A stretch of 64,000 bases of DNA from positions 62,001 through 126,000 of the forward strand of contig CAYUOH010000003.1 in NCBI GenBank assembly GCA_964446385.1, given 5' to 3'. Shown here piece after piece: positions 17,322-25,938 of this stretch. The notes below the pieces were generated by a model, which saw nothing but the letters and a program-made list of their open reading frames with translations, did not search any database and was not told the DNA's origin. Made by a program: the position numbers and the translations under genes. Every line of letters begins with the position of its first letter. The first letter of the stretch is position 1. The DNA is from CAYSRC01 sp964446385. GTDB lineage: Bacteria > Bacillota > Clostridia > Oscillospirales > Ruminococcaceae.

Positions 17322-18314
17322 ATGGCACTGGAAAGTATTCTGGACAGCCTCACCAACCCCCAGTCGATCAACGCATTATCATCAGCCACCGGAAAAGACG
17401 CTGTTGACGTAAGCAACGTTCTGGCCGCAGCACTTCCGACACTTCTTGGAAGCCTTCAGGTTAACGCCGATAAAGAATCTCAAGCCAACTCTCTTGCCAA
17501 AGCCCTTTCGGACCACGGTAAAAAGAATACCGGCGACGTTATGAACAATCTTGAAACCGAGGACGGTGAAAAAATACTCGGACATCTTCTCGGAAACAAC
17601 ACCGATGCCCTCTGCAAAGGCGTTTCCAAATCCACCGGTTTAAACAAGAAAACCGTCCTGTTGATTCTGTGCGCGGCTGCTCCCCTCCTGATGAATATCA
17701 TGGGCAAAAATTCCGACAGTCAGAATACCGGCTCATCCGGCAATCTCGGAGGTCTGCTCGGAAATCTTCTCGGAGTATCCTCCAACAACAGCGGAAGCGA
17801 GCTTCAGGAAATCAATAACATCTCAAATAACAACAGTGGTTCCGGTGTTGATCTAGGCGCAATGGCATCGATGGTATCTGCCATGCTCGGTACCGGAAAC
17901 AGCAACACAAACAGCAGTGCCAATCTTGCAGCTTCACTGCTTGGTCTGGGCAACAACAGCAGCCACTCCAATAATTCCGACAGTAATGCGGGCGCGACGC
18001 TGGCCGGGGCTCTGCTCAGCAACGTACTCGGTGGAAACAGTAATTCAAACAACAGCAACGGGCTTAATCTAAATACCATGGCATCTATTGCCGGATCACT
18101 TCTCGGAGCCTCGGGAGGAAAGACAGCTGCATACTCTTCCGGCAAAAAGACCGGCTCAAAAACCGGAACAAAGAAAAAAGTGTCTTCCGCCTCAAATCGT
18201 TCCACTGTTATAAAGGCTTCGTCAACCGTCAAAACCTCCTCAGCAAAGAAAACCTCCTCTTCTGCCAGGAAAGGTAGAAAGATCGGAACCAAGGTCAGCG
18301 GCAAAACCAAATAA
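17322..18314 (+). CDS. DUF937 protein with Asn/Ser/Gly-rich repeats and basic tail
   Basis: The start is ATG 17322, behind AAAAGGAG, giving 330 residues. Residues 1-125 match DUF937 in pattern: LESILDSLTNPQSI, LAAALPTLLGSL and a hydrophobic LLILCAAAPLLMNIMG. About 140 low-complexity residues follow, in which short amphipathic blocks such as ASLLGLG and GALLSNVLGG alternate with N/S/G-rich spacers. The last 55 residues are rich in Lys, Ser and Thr with almost no acidic residues, like histone H1 tails. No signal peptide is evident. Function is unknown; the tail suggests nucleic acid or polyanion binding. Confidence 0.75.
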   Translation: MALESILDSLTNPQSINALSSATGKDAVDVSNVLAAALPTLLGSLQVNADKESQANSLAKALSDHGKKNTGDVMNNLETEDGEKILGHLLGNNTDALCKGVSKSTGLNKKTVLLILCAAAPLLMNIMGKNSDSQNTGSSGNLGGLLGNLLGVSSNNSGSELQEINNISNNNSGSGVDLGAMASMVSAMLGTGNSNTNSSANLAASLLGLGNNSSHSNNSDSNAGATLAGALLSNVLGGNSNSNNSNGLNLNTMASIAGSLLGASGGKTAAYSSGKKTGSKTGTKKKVSSASNRSTVIKASSTVKTSSAKKTSSSARKGRKIGTKVSGKTK

Positions 18315-18338
18315 TTAATCCATTGGAGGCAAAATAAT

Positions 18339-18378
18339 AAAGACCCGGAACCCATTTACAGAGTTCCGGGTCTTTATA
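18339..18378. terminator. Bidirectional terminator between DUF937 and MFS genes
   Basis: A 13-bp perfect stem (AAAGACCCGGAAC with its complement) encloses a 10-base loop. T-runs are present on both strands, so it serves both convergent genes. Confidence 0.88.
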
Positions 18379-18392
18379 ATGTCAGATATTTT

Positions 18393-19565
18393 TTATGCTT
18401 TCGTTTCTTCGGATTTTACTTTTTTCGAGCAAGTCCACAGAATCATTATCAGAACGCACAACGCAATAGGAATCATTTCGAACAGGTACAGTCCTTTATA
18501 GCCGAAAGAAGCGCACAGCGCACCGGCCACTACTCCACCTATTAGACTGCCTCCGTCCGTTCCTATGTAGCAGGTGGAACTTGCTACACCTCTGCGGTCC
18601 GGAGAAGCCTGCTTGAGTGCGTGAGCTTGAAGCATGGAATATCCGGCCGAATAGCCTATGGCATTAAGAACAGCGGCGGTCCACAGCGTAAGATTGTCTC
18701 CGCAAAAGGCGAACAGCAGCAAAGTAAGCATTTCAATTATCAAACACGGAACAATGATTTTTTCTGTTCCGAAACGGTCTGCCAGTTTCCCGGCTATAGG
18801 CCTTGAAAAGACCATCGCTGCGGCATTAATAGTGTAGAAAATCGATATTCCGGTAATTCCTCTGTCCTGAGTCATCAGAACCAGGAAAGACTGAACAGAC
18901 GCGGTGGTTATTCCCAGCAGGAAAAGCATTACGGCGGGTACGGTAGACTCTACCGCAAACATGGAAGAAAGATTGATTTTTATCTTCTTTTTTATGGTGT
19001 TGATGTTGTCAAACAGGAATCCCAGACCTCCGGCTGCAAGCATTAACAGGCAGGCCAGGAAATAGGTGTATTTGTAACCGATGATATCCTTCAGGGATAT
19101 TCCGATTCCGGGTCCGAGAGCATTCGGAAGAACCGTCGATAATACATAGGTTCCTATTCCGCTGGCAATTTTGTCCTGGGGAAGCGCAGCGCTGGCCATT
19201 GTCATACATAATGCAGCCGATGTACCGTAGCTGATACCGTGAAGCAGTCTGAAAGCAATAATCATGCTCATGCTGTTTGCCATTCCGTACCCGAACATTG
19301 TTATTGCGTTCAGGCCCATGACGACGATAAACAGCTTTTTCCGATTGCTTCCGTCAATTGCCGGTCCGGAGAAAGGGCGGAAACCCAGAGCACTGAAATA
19401 GAAGACCGAACCTACAATACCGATAATATAATCACTGGCACCGATCTCCTTGCACAGAAGAGGAAGAAGTGTCTGCGCCATCCTTGTGCCGAAGTTTGAT
19501 ACCATGTTGGCAATAAACAGTATTATGAAATTGTGCGTCCAGATGGTATTTCCTTTATTTAACAT
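18393..19565 (-). CDS. MFS transporter
   Basis: This is a 390-residue major facilitator with about 12 predicted membrane segments. The conserved loop after TM2 is seen as GFRPFSGPAIDGSNRKK, and the half-two equivalent is FSRPIAGKLADRFGTEK. The N-terminus NFIILFIANMVSNFGTRMAQTLLP resembles drug and sugar efflux members. Substrate is unknown. It lies alone between a shared terminator and the phosphoesterase gene. Confidence 0.9.
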   Translation of the reverse strand: MLNKGNTIWTHNFIILFIANMVSNFGTRMAQTLLPLLCKEIGASDYIIGIVGSVFYFSALGFRPFSGPAIDGSNRKKLFIVVMGLNAITMFGYGMANSMSMIIAFRLLHGISYGTSAALCMTMASAALPQDKIASGIGTYVLSTVLPNALGPGIGISLKDIIGYKYTYFLACLLMLAAGGLGFLFDNINTIKKKIKINLSSMFAVESTVPAVMLFLLGITTASVQSFLVLMTQDRGITGISIFYTINAAAMVFSRPIAGKLADRFGTEKIIVPCLIIEMLTLLLFAFCGDNLTLWTAAVLNAIGYSAGYSMLQAHALKQASPDRRGVASSTCYIGTDGGSLIGGVVAGALCASFGYKGLYLFEMIPIALCVLIMILWTCSKKVKSEETKA

Positions 19566-19609
19566 TGAATAAGCTCCTTCGAGATTTGAAGTAGTGGTTA
19601 TCGGTCACT

Positions 19610-20275
19610 TTAGCCACCGATTTTTGTACCTGAGTAAAGGCAGGAAAAGAGTCTTTCATCGAATCCCGCGGCTAGAGATTCCTTCGCCACAGCATCAATA
19701 TCATAGAGAACGCGTATAATTTCCGGCTGTCCGTCGCTTTCAATGACAGCGAACGAAGCCATGGGATTTCCGTCTCTGGGCTGGCCCACAGATCCGGGAT
19801 TGAGATACGTCTTTTTACCATGGTTGTAAATCACCGGAATATGGGTATGCGCCGACGCGAAAAACGGCACACGTTCATCAAATGCATAAGGCGGTTCTCG
19901 GAGATACTGATCAATATAATCCTCCGGTCCACCATGGCAGAGTAACATATCATCAAGCAGGACATTATCGGGAAGTGATTTTAGCCACTCCAAATTATCC
20001 CGGGAAACTTTTTTGCGTTGATAATCAATTGTTTGGCGCACAGTTCCGGAACGGGGACAGTTCTGCTCTCCAGTAAGATAAACGTCGTGATTTCCCTTTA
20101 CGCAAATATCACATTGTTCACGAACAATCATGGCGCACTCGTTCACAGCCGGATAGTATCCGGCAATATCTCCCAGACAGATTATCCTGGCCGGATGAAT
20201 ATCCTCGATACGGTCAATAACTGCTTTCAAGGCAGGCAAATTGCCGTGAATATCAGCAATTATCGCAGTCTTCAT
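19610..20275 (-). CDS. YfcE/MJ0936-type metallophosphoesterase
   Basis: The chosen start is ATG 20275, which opens the family motif MKTAIIADIHGNLPAL and gives 221 residues. Metal-binding motifs are visible in order: ADIHGN, CLGDIAGY, KGNHDVY, CHGGPEDY and ASAHTHIPV. Members hydrolyse phosphodiesters, but substrates vary. The start overlaps the stop of the ATP-grasp gene by four bases (ATGA), so the two are translationally coupled. This suggests, without proof, that it acts on a product of that pathway. Confidence 0.88.
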   Translation of the reverse strand: MKTAIIADIHGNLPALKAVIDRIEDIHPARIICLGDIAGYYPAVNECAMIVREQCDICVKGNHDVYLTGEQNCPRSGTVRQTIDYQRKKVSRDNLEWLKSLPDNVLLDDMLLCHGGPEDYIDQYLREPPYAFDERVPFFASAHTHIPVIYNHGKKTYLNPGSVGQPRDGNPMASFAVIESDGQPEIIRVLYDIDAVAKESLAAGFDERLFSCLYSGTKIGG

Positions 20276-21246
20276 TCCTCTGTCACCCAGTCGGTAATAT
20301 ACCGCAGAGCGGCACCTTTTCTGACCGCCGGAGCATCCGGCATATGGCCTTTGCAATAGTATTCTATGCACATTGCCGGTTCATTGTAACCAAATTTGCT
20401 TCGAATGGATGTTGAGGAGGAAATACGGGGATTGATTTCAAGAAGCAGCGGCTTGCCGTTCACAGTACGGAACTGGAAGTTGCACGGGCCTTCGGGTTTT
20501 GCGGCAGCTGTCAACCGGTGCACAGCAGAATCGATTTCTGCATCGTTTACTACCCATGCCTTTTGTGTAGCACCCTCATGACTGAGTGTACGGCGCAGGA
20601 TAATGCTTCCAGCGTGTCCCCCTTTTCCGTCGCCGAATACACCCACGGTATACTCGTGATCAAAGTCGCCGACAATCTGTTGAGCCATAAAAGAAGTGCC
20701 CATCTTTTTTGAATAAAAATCAAAATCCTCTTTATTGTCAACAACGTATATGCCTTTGGAAGCTCTCGAATCCCTGGGCTTCAGCATAAAAGGACAGCCC
20801 AGTTTTCGGGAAATGTCCGTAAAAGAGCCTTCAATCACACCGGGTATTGCATATTCAGCAAGGCCGTTTTCCTTAAGCCATTCGGACGTTCTCCATTTAT
20901 CGTTACAGATGGCGGTAAGCCAGGGATTGTTAACGGCCAGACGGGATTTGTAATCACCAAGACTGTCCCACGCGTCCGCAACGGACAGCAGCTCCTGTTC
21001 TATTCCGAACAGTACAAGGTCGATATTCTGCCTGTCTATTATGTTCTTCAAAAAATTAATATAACCCGGGTCCGCTGCCGGAACTGCCATGATAAAATCG
21101 TCGCAAAAATATTGCCCCACCGCATCGGGATAGATATCAGTACCGATAACATTAACGTCGTATCCGGACATATGTAATCCGTCAACTATTCCGTAACCCA
21201 CAATCGCGCCTACGGCAGTAACAAGTACGTTGTATTTTTTCCCCAT
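20272..21246 (-). CDS. ATP-grasp domain protein (carbamoyl-phosphate synthase-like)
   Basis: The 324-residue protein has an N-terminal Rossmann-like region (VLVTAVGAIVGYGIVDGL) and an ATP-grasp fold from about residue 115: GCPFMLKPRDSRASKGIYVV, then NFQFRTVNGKPLLLEINPRISSS with metal ligands. Such enzymes make carboxylate-amine or thiol bonds through acyl phosphates. Similar proteins occur in surface polysaccharide loci, which fits the neighbouring glycosyltransferases. The exact substrate cannot be read from sequence. It is divergently transcribed from the glycosyltransferase at 21370. Confidence 0.85.
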   Translation of the reverse strand: MGKKYNVLVTAVGAIVGYGIVDGLHMSGYDVNVIGTDIYPDAVGQYFCDDFIMAVPAADPGYINFLKNIIDRQNIDLVLFGIEQELLSVADAWDSLGDYKSRLAVNNPWLTAICNDKWRTSEWLKENGLAEYAIPGVIEGSFTDISRKLGCPFMLKPRDSRASKGIYVVDNKEDFDFYSKKMGTSFMAQQIVGDFDHEYTVGVFGDGKGGHAGSIILRRTLSHEGATQKAWVVNDAEIDSAVHRLTAAAKPEGPCNFQFRTVNGKPLLLEINPRISSSTSIRSKFGYNEPAMCIEYYCKGHMPDAPAVRKGAALRYITDWVTEE

Positions 21247-21308
21247 TTCGGCTCCAGTTTTTAATAATTGTAATAAATCTTTAATATTTAATCATTTACA
21301 GGCTTTAT

Positions 21309-21337
21309 TTGCAAGCGCCTGTATTTTTGAATATAAT
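21309..21337 (+). promoter_or_regulatory. Promoter of the GT2-serine hydrolase pair
   Basis: A -35 TTGCAA (21309-21314) and a perfect -10 TATAAT (21332-21337) are separated by 17 bases and lie 32 bases before the glycosyltransferase start. Confidence 0.75.
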
Positions 21338-21369
21338 TAAAGACGAATAAACAGACGAGGTAAAAGCCA

Positions 21370-22305
21370 ATGCTTGTTTCCGTAATAATACCATGCTATC
21401 GATCTTCACAGACAATCGAGGCGGTAGTGGATGAAATAATTGAAACCGTCGGAAAACGTCCCGGAAACGACTACCAGATAGTTTTGGTCAACGACTGCAG
21501 TCCCGACAACACATATGAGGTTATCACAAAACTCTGTGAACGGGACAAAAAGATTACCGGTATAGATATGAGCCGTAATTTCGGTCAGGAAACCGCTATC
21601 GTCGCAGGTCTCAGTTTTGCATCGGGCGACGCGGTCATTGTTATGGACGATGACGGTCAGTGTCCAACCCCTGAGATGTGGAAGCTTGTGGACAAGGTAA
21701 ACGAGGGCTACGACATCGTCTATGCCAAATTTTCAGTAAAGAATACCAGTTTATTCAAAAAGTTTACCAGCGACCTTCACGGTAAAATCAGTGAGACTAT
21801 CGGCGTAAAGCCCCGCGGTATAGCCCTTAGCAGTTTCTGGGCAATGAGCTCGTTTTGCGCAAATCAGCTCAGCAAATACCACAGCCCTTTTACCAGTCGC
21901 GGCGGATATCTTATGAGAATCACACAGAAATTCGCCAATGTTGATATCGACGAACAACGCGAGCGTCTTGCCGGCAGCAGCGGTTACAACTTAAAAAAAC
22001 TTTTTGCTCTTTGGTTCAGCAACTTTACAAATTTCAGTATCGTTCCTATACGAACCATGGCCAATATCGGATGGATAATCGCCCTCGCAGGTTTCATTTT
22101 CGTTCTTGTTCTGATAATCCGTAAGCTGGCTCTTCCGGATATCGCTATCGGATATACCAGTATTATGGCAACACTGATGTTTTTCGGCGGTTTGATTATC
22201 GCCATGATCGGGTTTATCGGCGAATACATAGGCCGTACATATATGACCGTAAGCGGAATGCCGCAGTTTATTGTCCGCGACACTATCAATAATATAAAAA
22301 AATAA
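21370..22305 (+). CDS. GtrB/ArnC-like membrane glycosyltransferase family 2
   Basis: This 311-residue enzyme is predicted to transfer a sugar from a nucleotide donor to a polyprenyl phosphate at the inner membrane face. The GT-A domain has VSVIIPCYRSSQTIE (residues 3-17), LVNDCSPDNT, and the metal-binding VMDDDGQ near 94. Two membrane helices lie at about residues 230-252 and 263-287, as in GtrB and ArnC relatives. It is followed after 34 bases by a serine hydrolase in the same direction. Confidence 0.92.
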   Translation: MLVSVIIPCYRSSQTIEAVVDEIIETVGKRPGNDYQIVLVNDCSPDNTYEVITKLCERDKKITGIDMSRNFGQETAIVAGLSFASGDAVIVMDDDGQCPTPEMWKLVDKVNEGYDIVYAKFSVKNTSLFKKFTSDLHGKISETIGVKPRGIALSSFWAMSSFCANQLSKYHSPFTSRGGYLMRITQKFANVDIDEQRERLAGSSGYNLKKLFALWFSNFTNFSIVPIRTMANIGWIIALAGFIFVLVLIIRKLALPDIAIGYTSIMATLMFFGGLIIAMIGFIGEYIGRTYMTVSGMPQFIVRDTINNIKK

Positions 22306-22339
22306 AACCGTATAGATTCAATCGAAAGGAAATACCGCT

Positions 22340-23872
22340 ATGTCTATGAATCTCGGTCTTGGTCCCTGTCCCCTGCCGCGCAGCGCACCAGAGACCCAGG
22401 GTGTATCTTCCGCCCGTGTTCTTGAAACTCTGAAAGCCCTTGACAAAACTGTAAACGAAATCCACGGTGTCGTCATATCACGCAACGGAGTTGTTATCTC
22501 TCAATCCTACCCTGCTCCCTTTGCTGCCGATTTTCCCCATACTTGCCATTCTCTCGGAAAAAGCTATACCTGTACCGCTATCGGAATAGCATGCACCCAG
22601 GGTCTTGTAAGCCCCGAGGATCTGATTGTTGACATTATGGCCGATGAAATAAAGGCCTACGGCATTACTCCTGACGGCAATTTCAAAAAAATGCGTCTTC
22701 GTGACGTTATGGCTATGTCCAACGGCATGGAACTTATGTGTCCACTTAACGACACGTGGATAGAAAACTGGCTGAATTTCCCTGTCAAATACGATCCCGG
22801 CACGTATTTTAACTATAATACCGTCAGTGCCTGCATACTTGGCGTAATCGTCGAAAAGGTCACCGGCGAACCGCTGCTCGGATACCTCGAGAAAAACCTT
22901 TTCTGTCATATCGGCATTCATCCCGAAGACCTGGCCTGGATGAAATTCACAAACGGTATATACGCCGAACCGGGCCTCAGCGCGACAACCGAGGCAAACC
23001 TCAAGCTCGGAATCTTCTATCTCAACAAAGGCTTTGCCGACGGAAAACAGATAATCGATCCCGATTGGATAAAACAGGCAACATCCAAGCAGATAGATTC
23101 ACACGATGCTCCCGAGATAAAGGATTCATTCGTAGGATACGGCTGGCAGATGTGGATGTGCCGCAAACCCGGTGTAGTCCGCTTTGATGGCGGCCAGGGA
23201 CAGTTCTGTCTTATTGATACCGAGACCAACGCGGTCATCGCGGTTCACGAAGGAGGCATACATCCCAGCGGCGTTGCCGAGGTATTGACTATCCTTCAGA
23301 ATCTTTTATACGATATGCGAAACGAAAATCTCCCCGAGGCTCCCGCTGACGAAAAAGCTCTTCGCGAATACGAGCAGAACCGCCGTTTACCTGATCCAGA
23401 GTTCGGTGAAGTGCCTGCCGTCGCTGAAAAATTCAACGGTGTGTTCATGATGACCGAGGGCAACGCCAATTTCTGGATAGAGGTATTCCCGGGTCAGGCG
23501 GATTTCTATCATCTTTTCTATGATCCTTCCGTGCAGTGGGATATGAAGAATATCGAGATGCGCCTGAAAGATAAAGCTCTTGAAATAACAGTAAACAACC
23601 GCTCCGTATTCCGTGTACGTTTGGACGGCAAATACGAAGTCTGCGACACACTTAACGTTCTGCCCGGTCTGATCAAAACAGCGGCTAACGGAAGATTCAT
23701 AGATGAAAACACCCTTCATTTTACACTCCGCTGGCTTAACAGCTGGATGAGATGGGATGTAACTCTAACGCTCAAGGGCAACGATCTTGATATCGTCGTT
23801 CTGAAGGACAATCTTCATGAGAACAAAGGGCCTCTCACCAGGACCGGCAAAGCACACAGAATAGCTCTGTAA
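22340..23872 (+). CDS. Serine hydrolase, class C beta-lactamase-like
   Basis: The 510-residue protein has an N-terminal penicillin-binding/beta-lactamase fold (about 1-330) with the SxxK nucleophile in HSLGKSYT (about residue 71) and the YxN motif in FNYNTVSA (about 157). A C-terminal region of about 150 residues is beta-rich (FNGVFMMTEGNANFWIEV onward), as in some esterase members. No signal peptide is seen, so it is likely cytoplasmic, which argues against a cell-wall peptidase. An AAAGGAAA site precedes the ATG. A second ATG lies two codons in. Confidence 0.88.
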   Translation: MSMNLGLGPCPLPRSAPETQGVSSARVLETLKALDKTVNEIHGVVISRNGVVISQSYPAPFAADFPHTCHSLGKSYTCTAIGIACTQGLVSPEDLIVDIMADEIKAYGITPDGNFKKMRLRDVMAMSNGMELMCPLNDTWIENWLNFPVKYDPGTYFNYNTVSACILGVIVEKVTGEPLLGYLEKNLFCHIGIHPEDLAWMKFTNGIYAEPGLSATTEANLKLGIFYLNKGFADGKQIIDPDWIKQATSKQIDSHDAPEIKDSFVGYGWQMWMCRKPGVVRFDGGQGQFCLIDTETNAVIAVHEGGIHPSGVAEVLTILQNLLYDMRNENLPEAPADEKALREYEQNRRLPDPEFGEVPAVAEKFNGVFMMTEGNANFWIEVFPGQADFYHLFYDPSVQWDMKNIEMRLKDKALEITVNNRSVFRVRLDGKYEVCDTLNVLPGLIKTAANGRFIDENTLHFTLRWLNSWMRWDVTLTLKGNDLDIVVLKDNLHENKGPLTRTGKAHRIAL

Positions 23873-23891
23873 CTGTCTTCTGATATTATAT

Positions 23892-23926
23892 AAAGGGTAA
23901 CCTTGAAATGAGGTTACCCTTTTTAC
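23892..23926. terminator. Terminator after serine hydrolase
   Basis: A perfect 12-bp stem (AAAGGGTAACCT with its complement), a 7-base loop and a T-run follow the gene by 20 bases. It also faces the convergent wbqC-like gene. Confidence 0.87.
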
Positions 23927-23945
23927 ATTTTAATGAGTATAATAT

Positions 23946-24674
23946 TCATCCCAGAATATCGGTTTCGGCACCGGGGTCGTCCCTCCATCCCCAAATGTAA
24001 TACGGAGCGTTTTCGCCGGTATTGAAAATCAGGTCAAGAACCGAAACGTAATGGTCAAAGGGATAAACCCTCTGTTTGTACCTGGGATACTGATAATTCA
24101 TGTATTGCAGTGTAACTCCTGCTTCGATAAATTTCTTTTCATCCATAAACTCACGTGACGCAGGACCGTTAATGAAATAATCACAGCCCATTTTTTCACA
24201 TATTTCAAGAACTTTACCGCCGTCCTTATCGCCGTCACAGTGAAGGTCGGGTCCGTAAACGAATTCAGTGGATATGTGAAGTACCTCTGCAAGCTTTTTG
24301 GTCATATAGACATTCATCTCGCTGAGAGATGTCCATTCATGATTCGAATAAAAATCGTCGAGTATCCATTTGTACTGTTCAAAATACGGAGCTTTGCTAT
24401 AGTTCAAGGTAAGAGTCCTCTTGTGTTGCGCTTGCCAATCGGTCTCGCGGTTTATCTGTGCAAGACATACAAGCTGGTCTCGTTTGCCTTTGGTATCCAC
24501 AGGGACGCTCAGCCAGAGATCGCCGTTTTTGGTGGGAATCTTGTTGCGGCTACGCCAGTCTTTTTTTGTATACTGCACATCGTCGTAAAACACGAACATA
24601 TCCACACGGTGAATCAGGTCGAAAACACCTTTCCAGGGGATATAGTTTGACTGCAACATCGCCACACTTTTCAA
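23946..24674 (-). CDS. WbqC-like protein
   Basis: The 242-residue protein starts with VAMLQSNYIPWKGVFDLI and has YDDVQYTKKDWRSRNKI, both hallmarks of the WbqC family, which is often found beside aminosugar genes in O-antigen and S-layer glycan loci. Biochemistry is limited; roles in modifying the amino group of dideoxy sugars have been proposed. It overlaps the sugar transaminase gene by four bases, supporting a joint role in making an N-modified 4-amino-4,6-dideoxy sugar (inference). Confidence 0.88.
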   Translation of the reverse strand: MKSVAMLQSNYIPWKGVFDLIHRVDMFVFYDDVQYTKKDWRSRNKIPTKNGDLWLSVPVDTKGKRDQLVCLAQINRETDWQAQHKRTLTLNYSKAPYFEQYKWILDDFYSNHEWTSLSEMNVYMTKKLAEVLHISTEFVYGPDLHCDGDKDGGKVLEICEKMGCDYFINGPASREFMDEKKFIEAGVTLQYMNYQYPRYKQRVYPFDHYVSVLDLIFNTGENAPYYIWGWRDDPGAETDILG

Positions 24675-25810
24675 AGGATATTTTCCTTTCCGAAGAAGGA
24701 TGCCACGCTGTTTACCACTGTATGAAGATCGCTTTCCTCCATATCGGCGTACAAAGGAAGGCGGAGAAGTCGGGCGGAGTATTCTTCGGTCAGGGGAAGA
24801 TCTTCAGCTTTGTAACCCATTGAAAGACCGGCGGGGGCGGAATGCAGCGGAATGTAGTGGAATACAGCACCTACGCCTTGATTTCTGAGATAATCCATAA
24901 GGTCATTGCGCTCCGAGGGAGAATTAGCAATAACATAATAACAGTGGGCGTTATGTCCTGCGTAATCGGGTACGACCGGGCGCCTGAACTTTCCTTCGTT
25001 TTCAAGTGCTTCGAAGCAAAAATGGTAAGTGTTCCATACGTGCATGCGTTTGTCCATAATTTCGTCAAAACGGTTAAGTTGCCCAAAAAGAAGAGCGGCC
25101 AGGATATCGCTTGGCAGATAACTTGAACCTACGCCCTGCCAGGAATATTTGTCGACCTCTCCGCGCCAGAATCGGCTGCGGTCGGTACCCTTTTCGCGAA
25201 TTATTTCAGCCCTCTTGAGATCCACGGGGGCTTTGACGGTTATAGCACCGCCCTCACCCATAACATAGTTTTTGGTTTCATGGAAGCTGTAGCATGCAAA
25301 ATCCGCATCGGAACCGCATCCCCTGCCCTTATATGTAGCACCGACAGACTGGGCGGAATCCTGAATTATTTTTAAACCGTATTTATCCGCAAGAACGCGG
25401 AACGCATCGATATCACAGCTTACGCCAGCGTAATCAATCGGCGCTATAACCTTCGTGCGTGATGTTACAAGCTCTGTAGCCGCAGAGGGGTTCATATTCA
25501 TGGTTAAAGGATCTATCTCACAGAATTTCAGCGCCGCTCCGCGGAGATAAAAGGCGTTTGCCGTGGAGGAAAAGGTAAAACTCGGGAGGATGACCTCGTC
25601 CCCAGGCTCTATTTCGCAGAGTAAAGCTGCGAGTTCAAGCGCATGGGTACCGCTGGAGGTAAGAAGGGCATTGGAAATACTCTGAATATCACAAAGCATA
25701 TCGGTGGCTTTTGTCGTAAAAGGACCGTCGCCGCAAAGCTTGCCCTCCGCGGCAGCCGCCATATATTCTTTTTCCAGATTTGTAACAGATGGTCTGCAGA
25801 AAGGAATCAT
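24671..25810 (-). CDS. rffA: dTDP-4-amino-4,6-dideoxygalactose transaminase (RffA/WecE type)
   Basis: This PLP enzyme of the DegT/DnrJ family transfers an amino group from glutamate to dTDP-4-keto-6-deoxyglucose. The 379-residue length is typical. Diagnostic segments are PSFTFSSTANAF, QDSAQSVGATYKGRG, the PLP lysine in SFHETKNYVMGEGGA (about 190), GTDRSRFWRGEVDKYSW, GSSYLPSD and HYIPLHSAPAG. No dTDP-glucose synthesis genes (rfbA, rfbB) lie in the window, so the donor must be made elsewhere. It is divergent from a large membrane protein gene. Confidence 0.93.
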   Translation of the reverse strand: MIPFCRPSVTNLEKEYMAAAAEGKLCGDGPFTTKATDMLCDIQSISNALLTSSGTHALELAALLCEIEPGDEVILPSFTFSSTANAFYLRGAALKFCEIDPLTMNMNPSAATELVTSRTKVIAPIDYAGVSCDIDAFRVLADKYGLKIIQDSAQSVGATYKGRGCGSDADFACYSFHETKNYVMGEGGAITVKAPVDLKRAEIIREKGTDRSRFWRGEVDKYSWQGVGSSYLPSDILAALLFGQLNRFDEIMDKRMHVWNTYHFCFEALENEGKFRRPVVPDYAGHNAHCYYVIANSPSERNDLMDYLRNQGVGAVFHYIPLHSAPAGLSMGYKAEDLPLTEEYSARLLRLPLYADMEESDLHTVVNSVASFFGKENIL

Positions 25811-25902
25811 TTACAAAAAAGCCTTTCGTATATATATTCATAGCAATTATACTATTACACCCTGCAAAAGACAAATGCGGTTTTATATTCGGACTGATGT
25901 TA

Positions 25903-25911
25903 TGTTATAAT
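25903..25911 (+). promoter_or_regulatory. Extended -10 promoter for the 691-residue membrane protein
   Basis: TGTTATAAT forms an extended -10 (TG at 25903-25904, TATAAT at 25906-25911). No good -35 is seen at 17 bases. It lies 28 bases before the start. Confidence 0.6.
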
Positions 25912-25938
25912 GTTTTATTATTAAACGGAGGTGGTACC

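Noticed and set aside
17804..18355. 183-codon minus-strand frame opposite the DUF937 gene
   Set aside because: It is the reverse of an Asn/Ser/Gly-rich repeat, gives a Leu/Phe/Val/Pro-rich low-complexity product and has no ribosome site.
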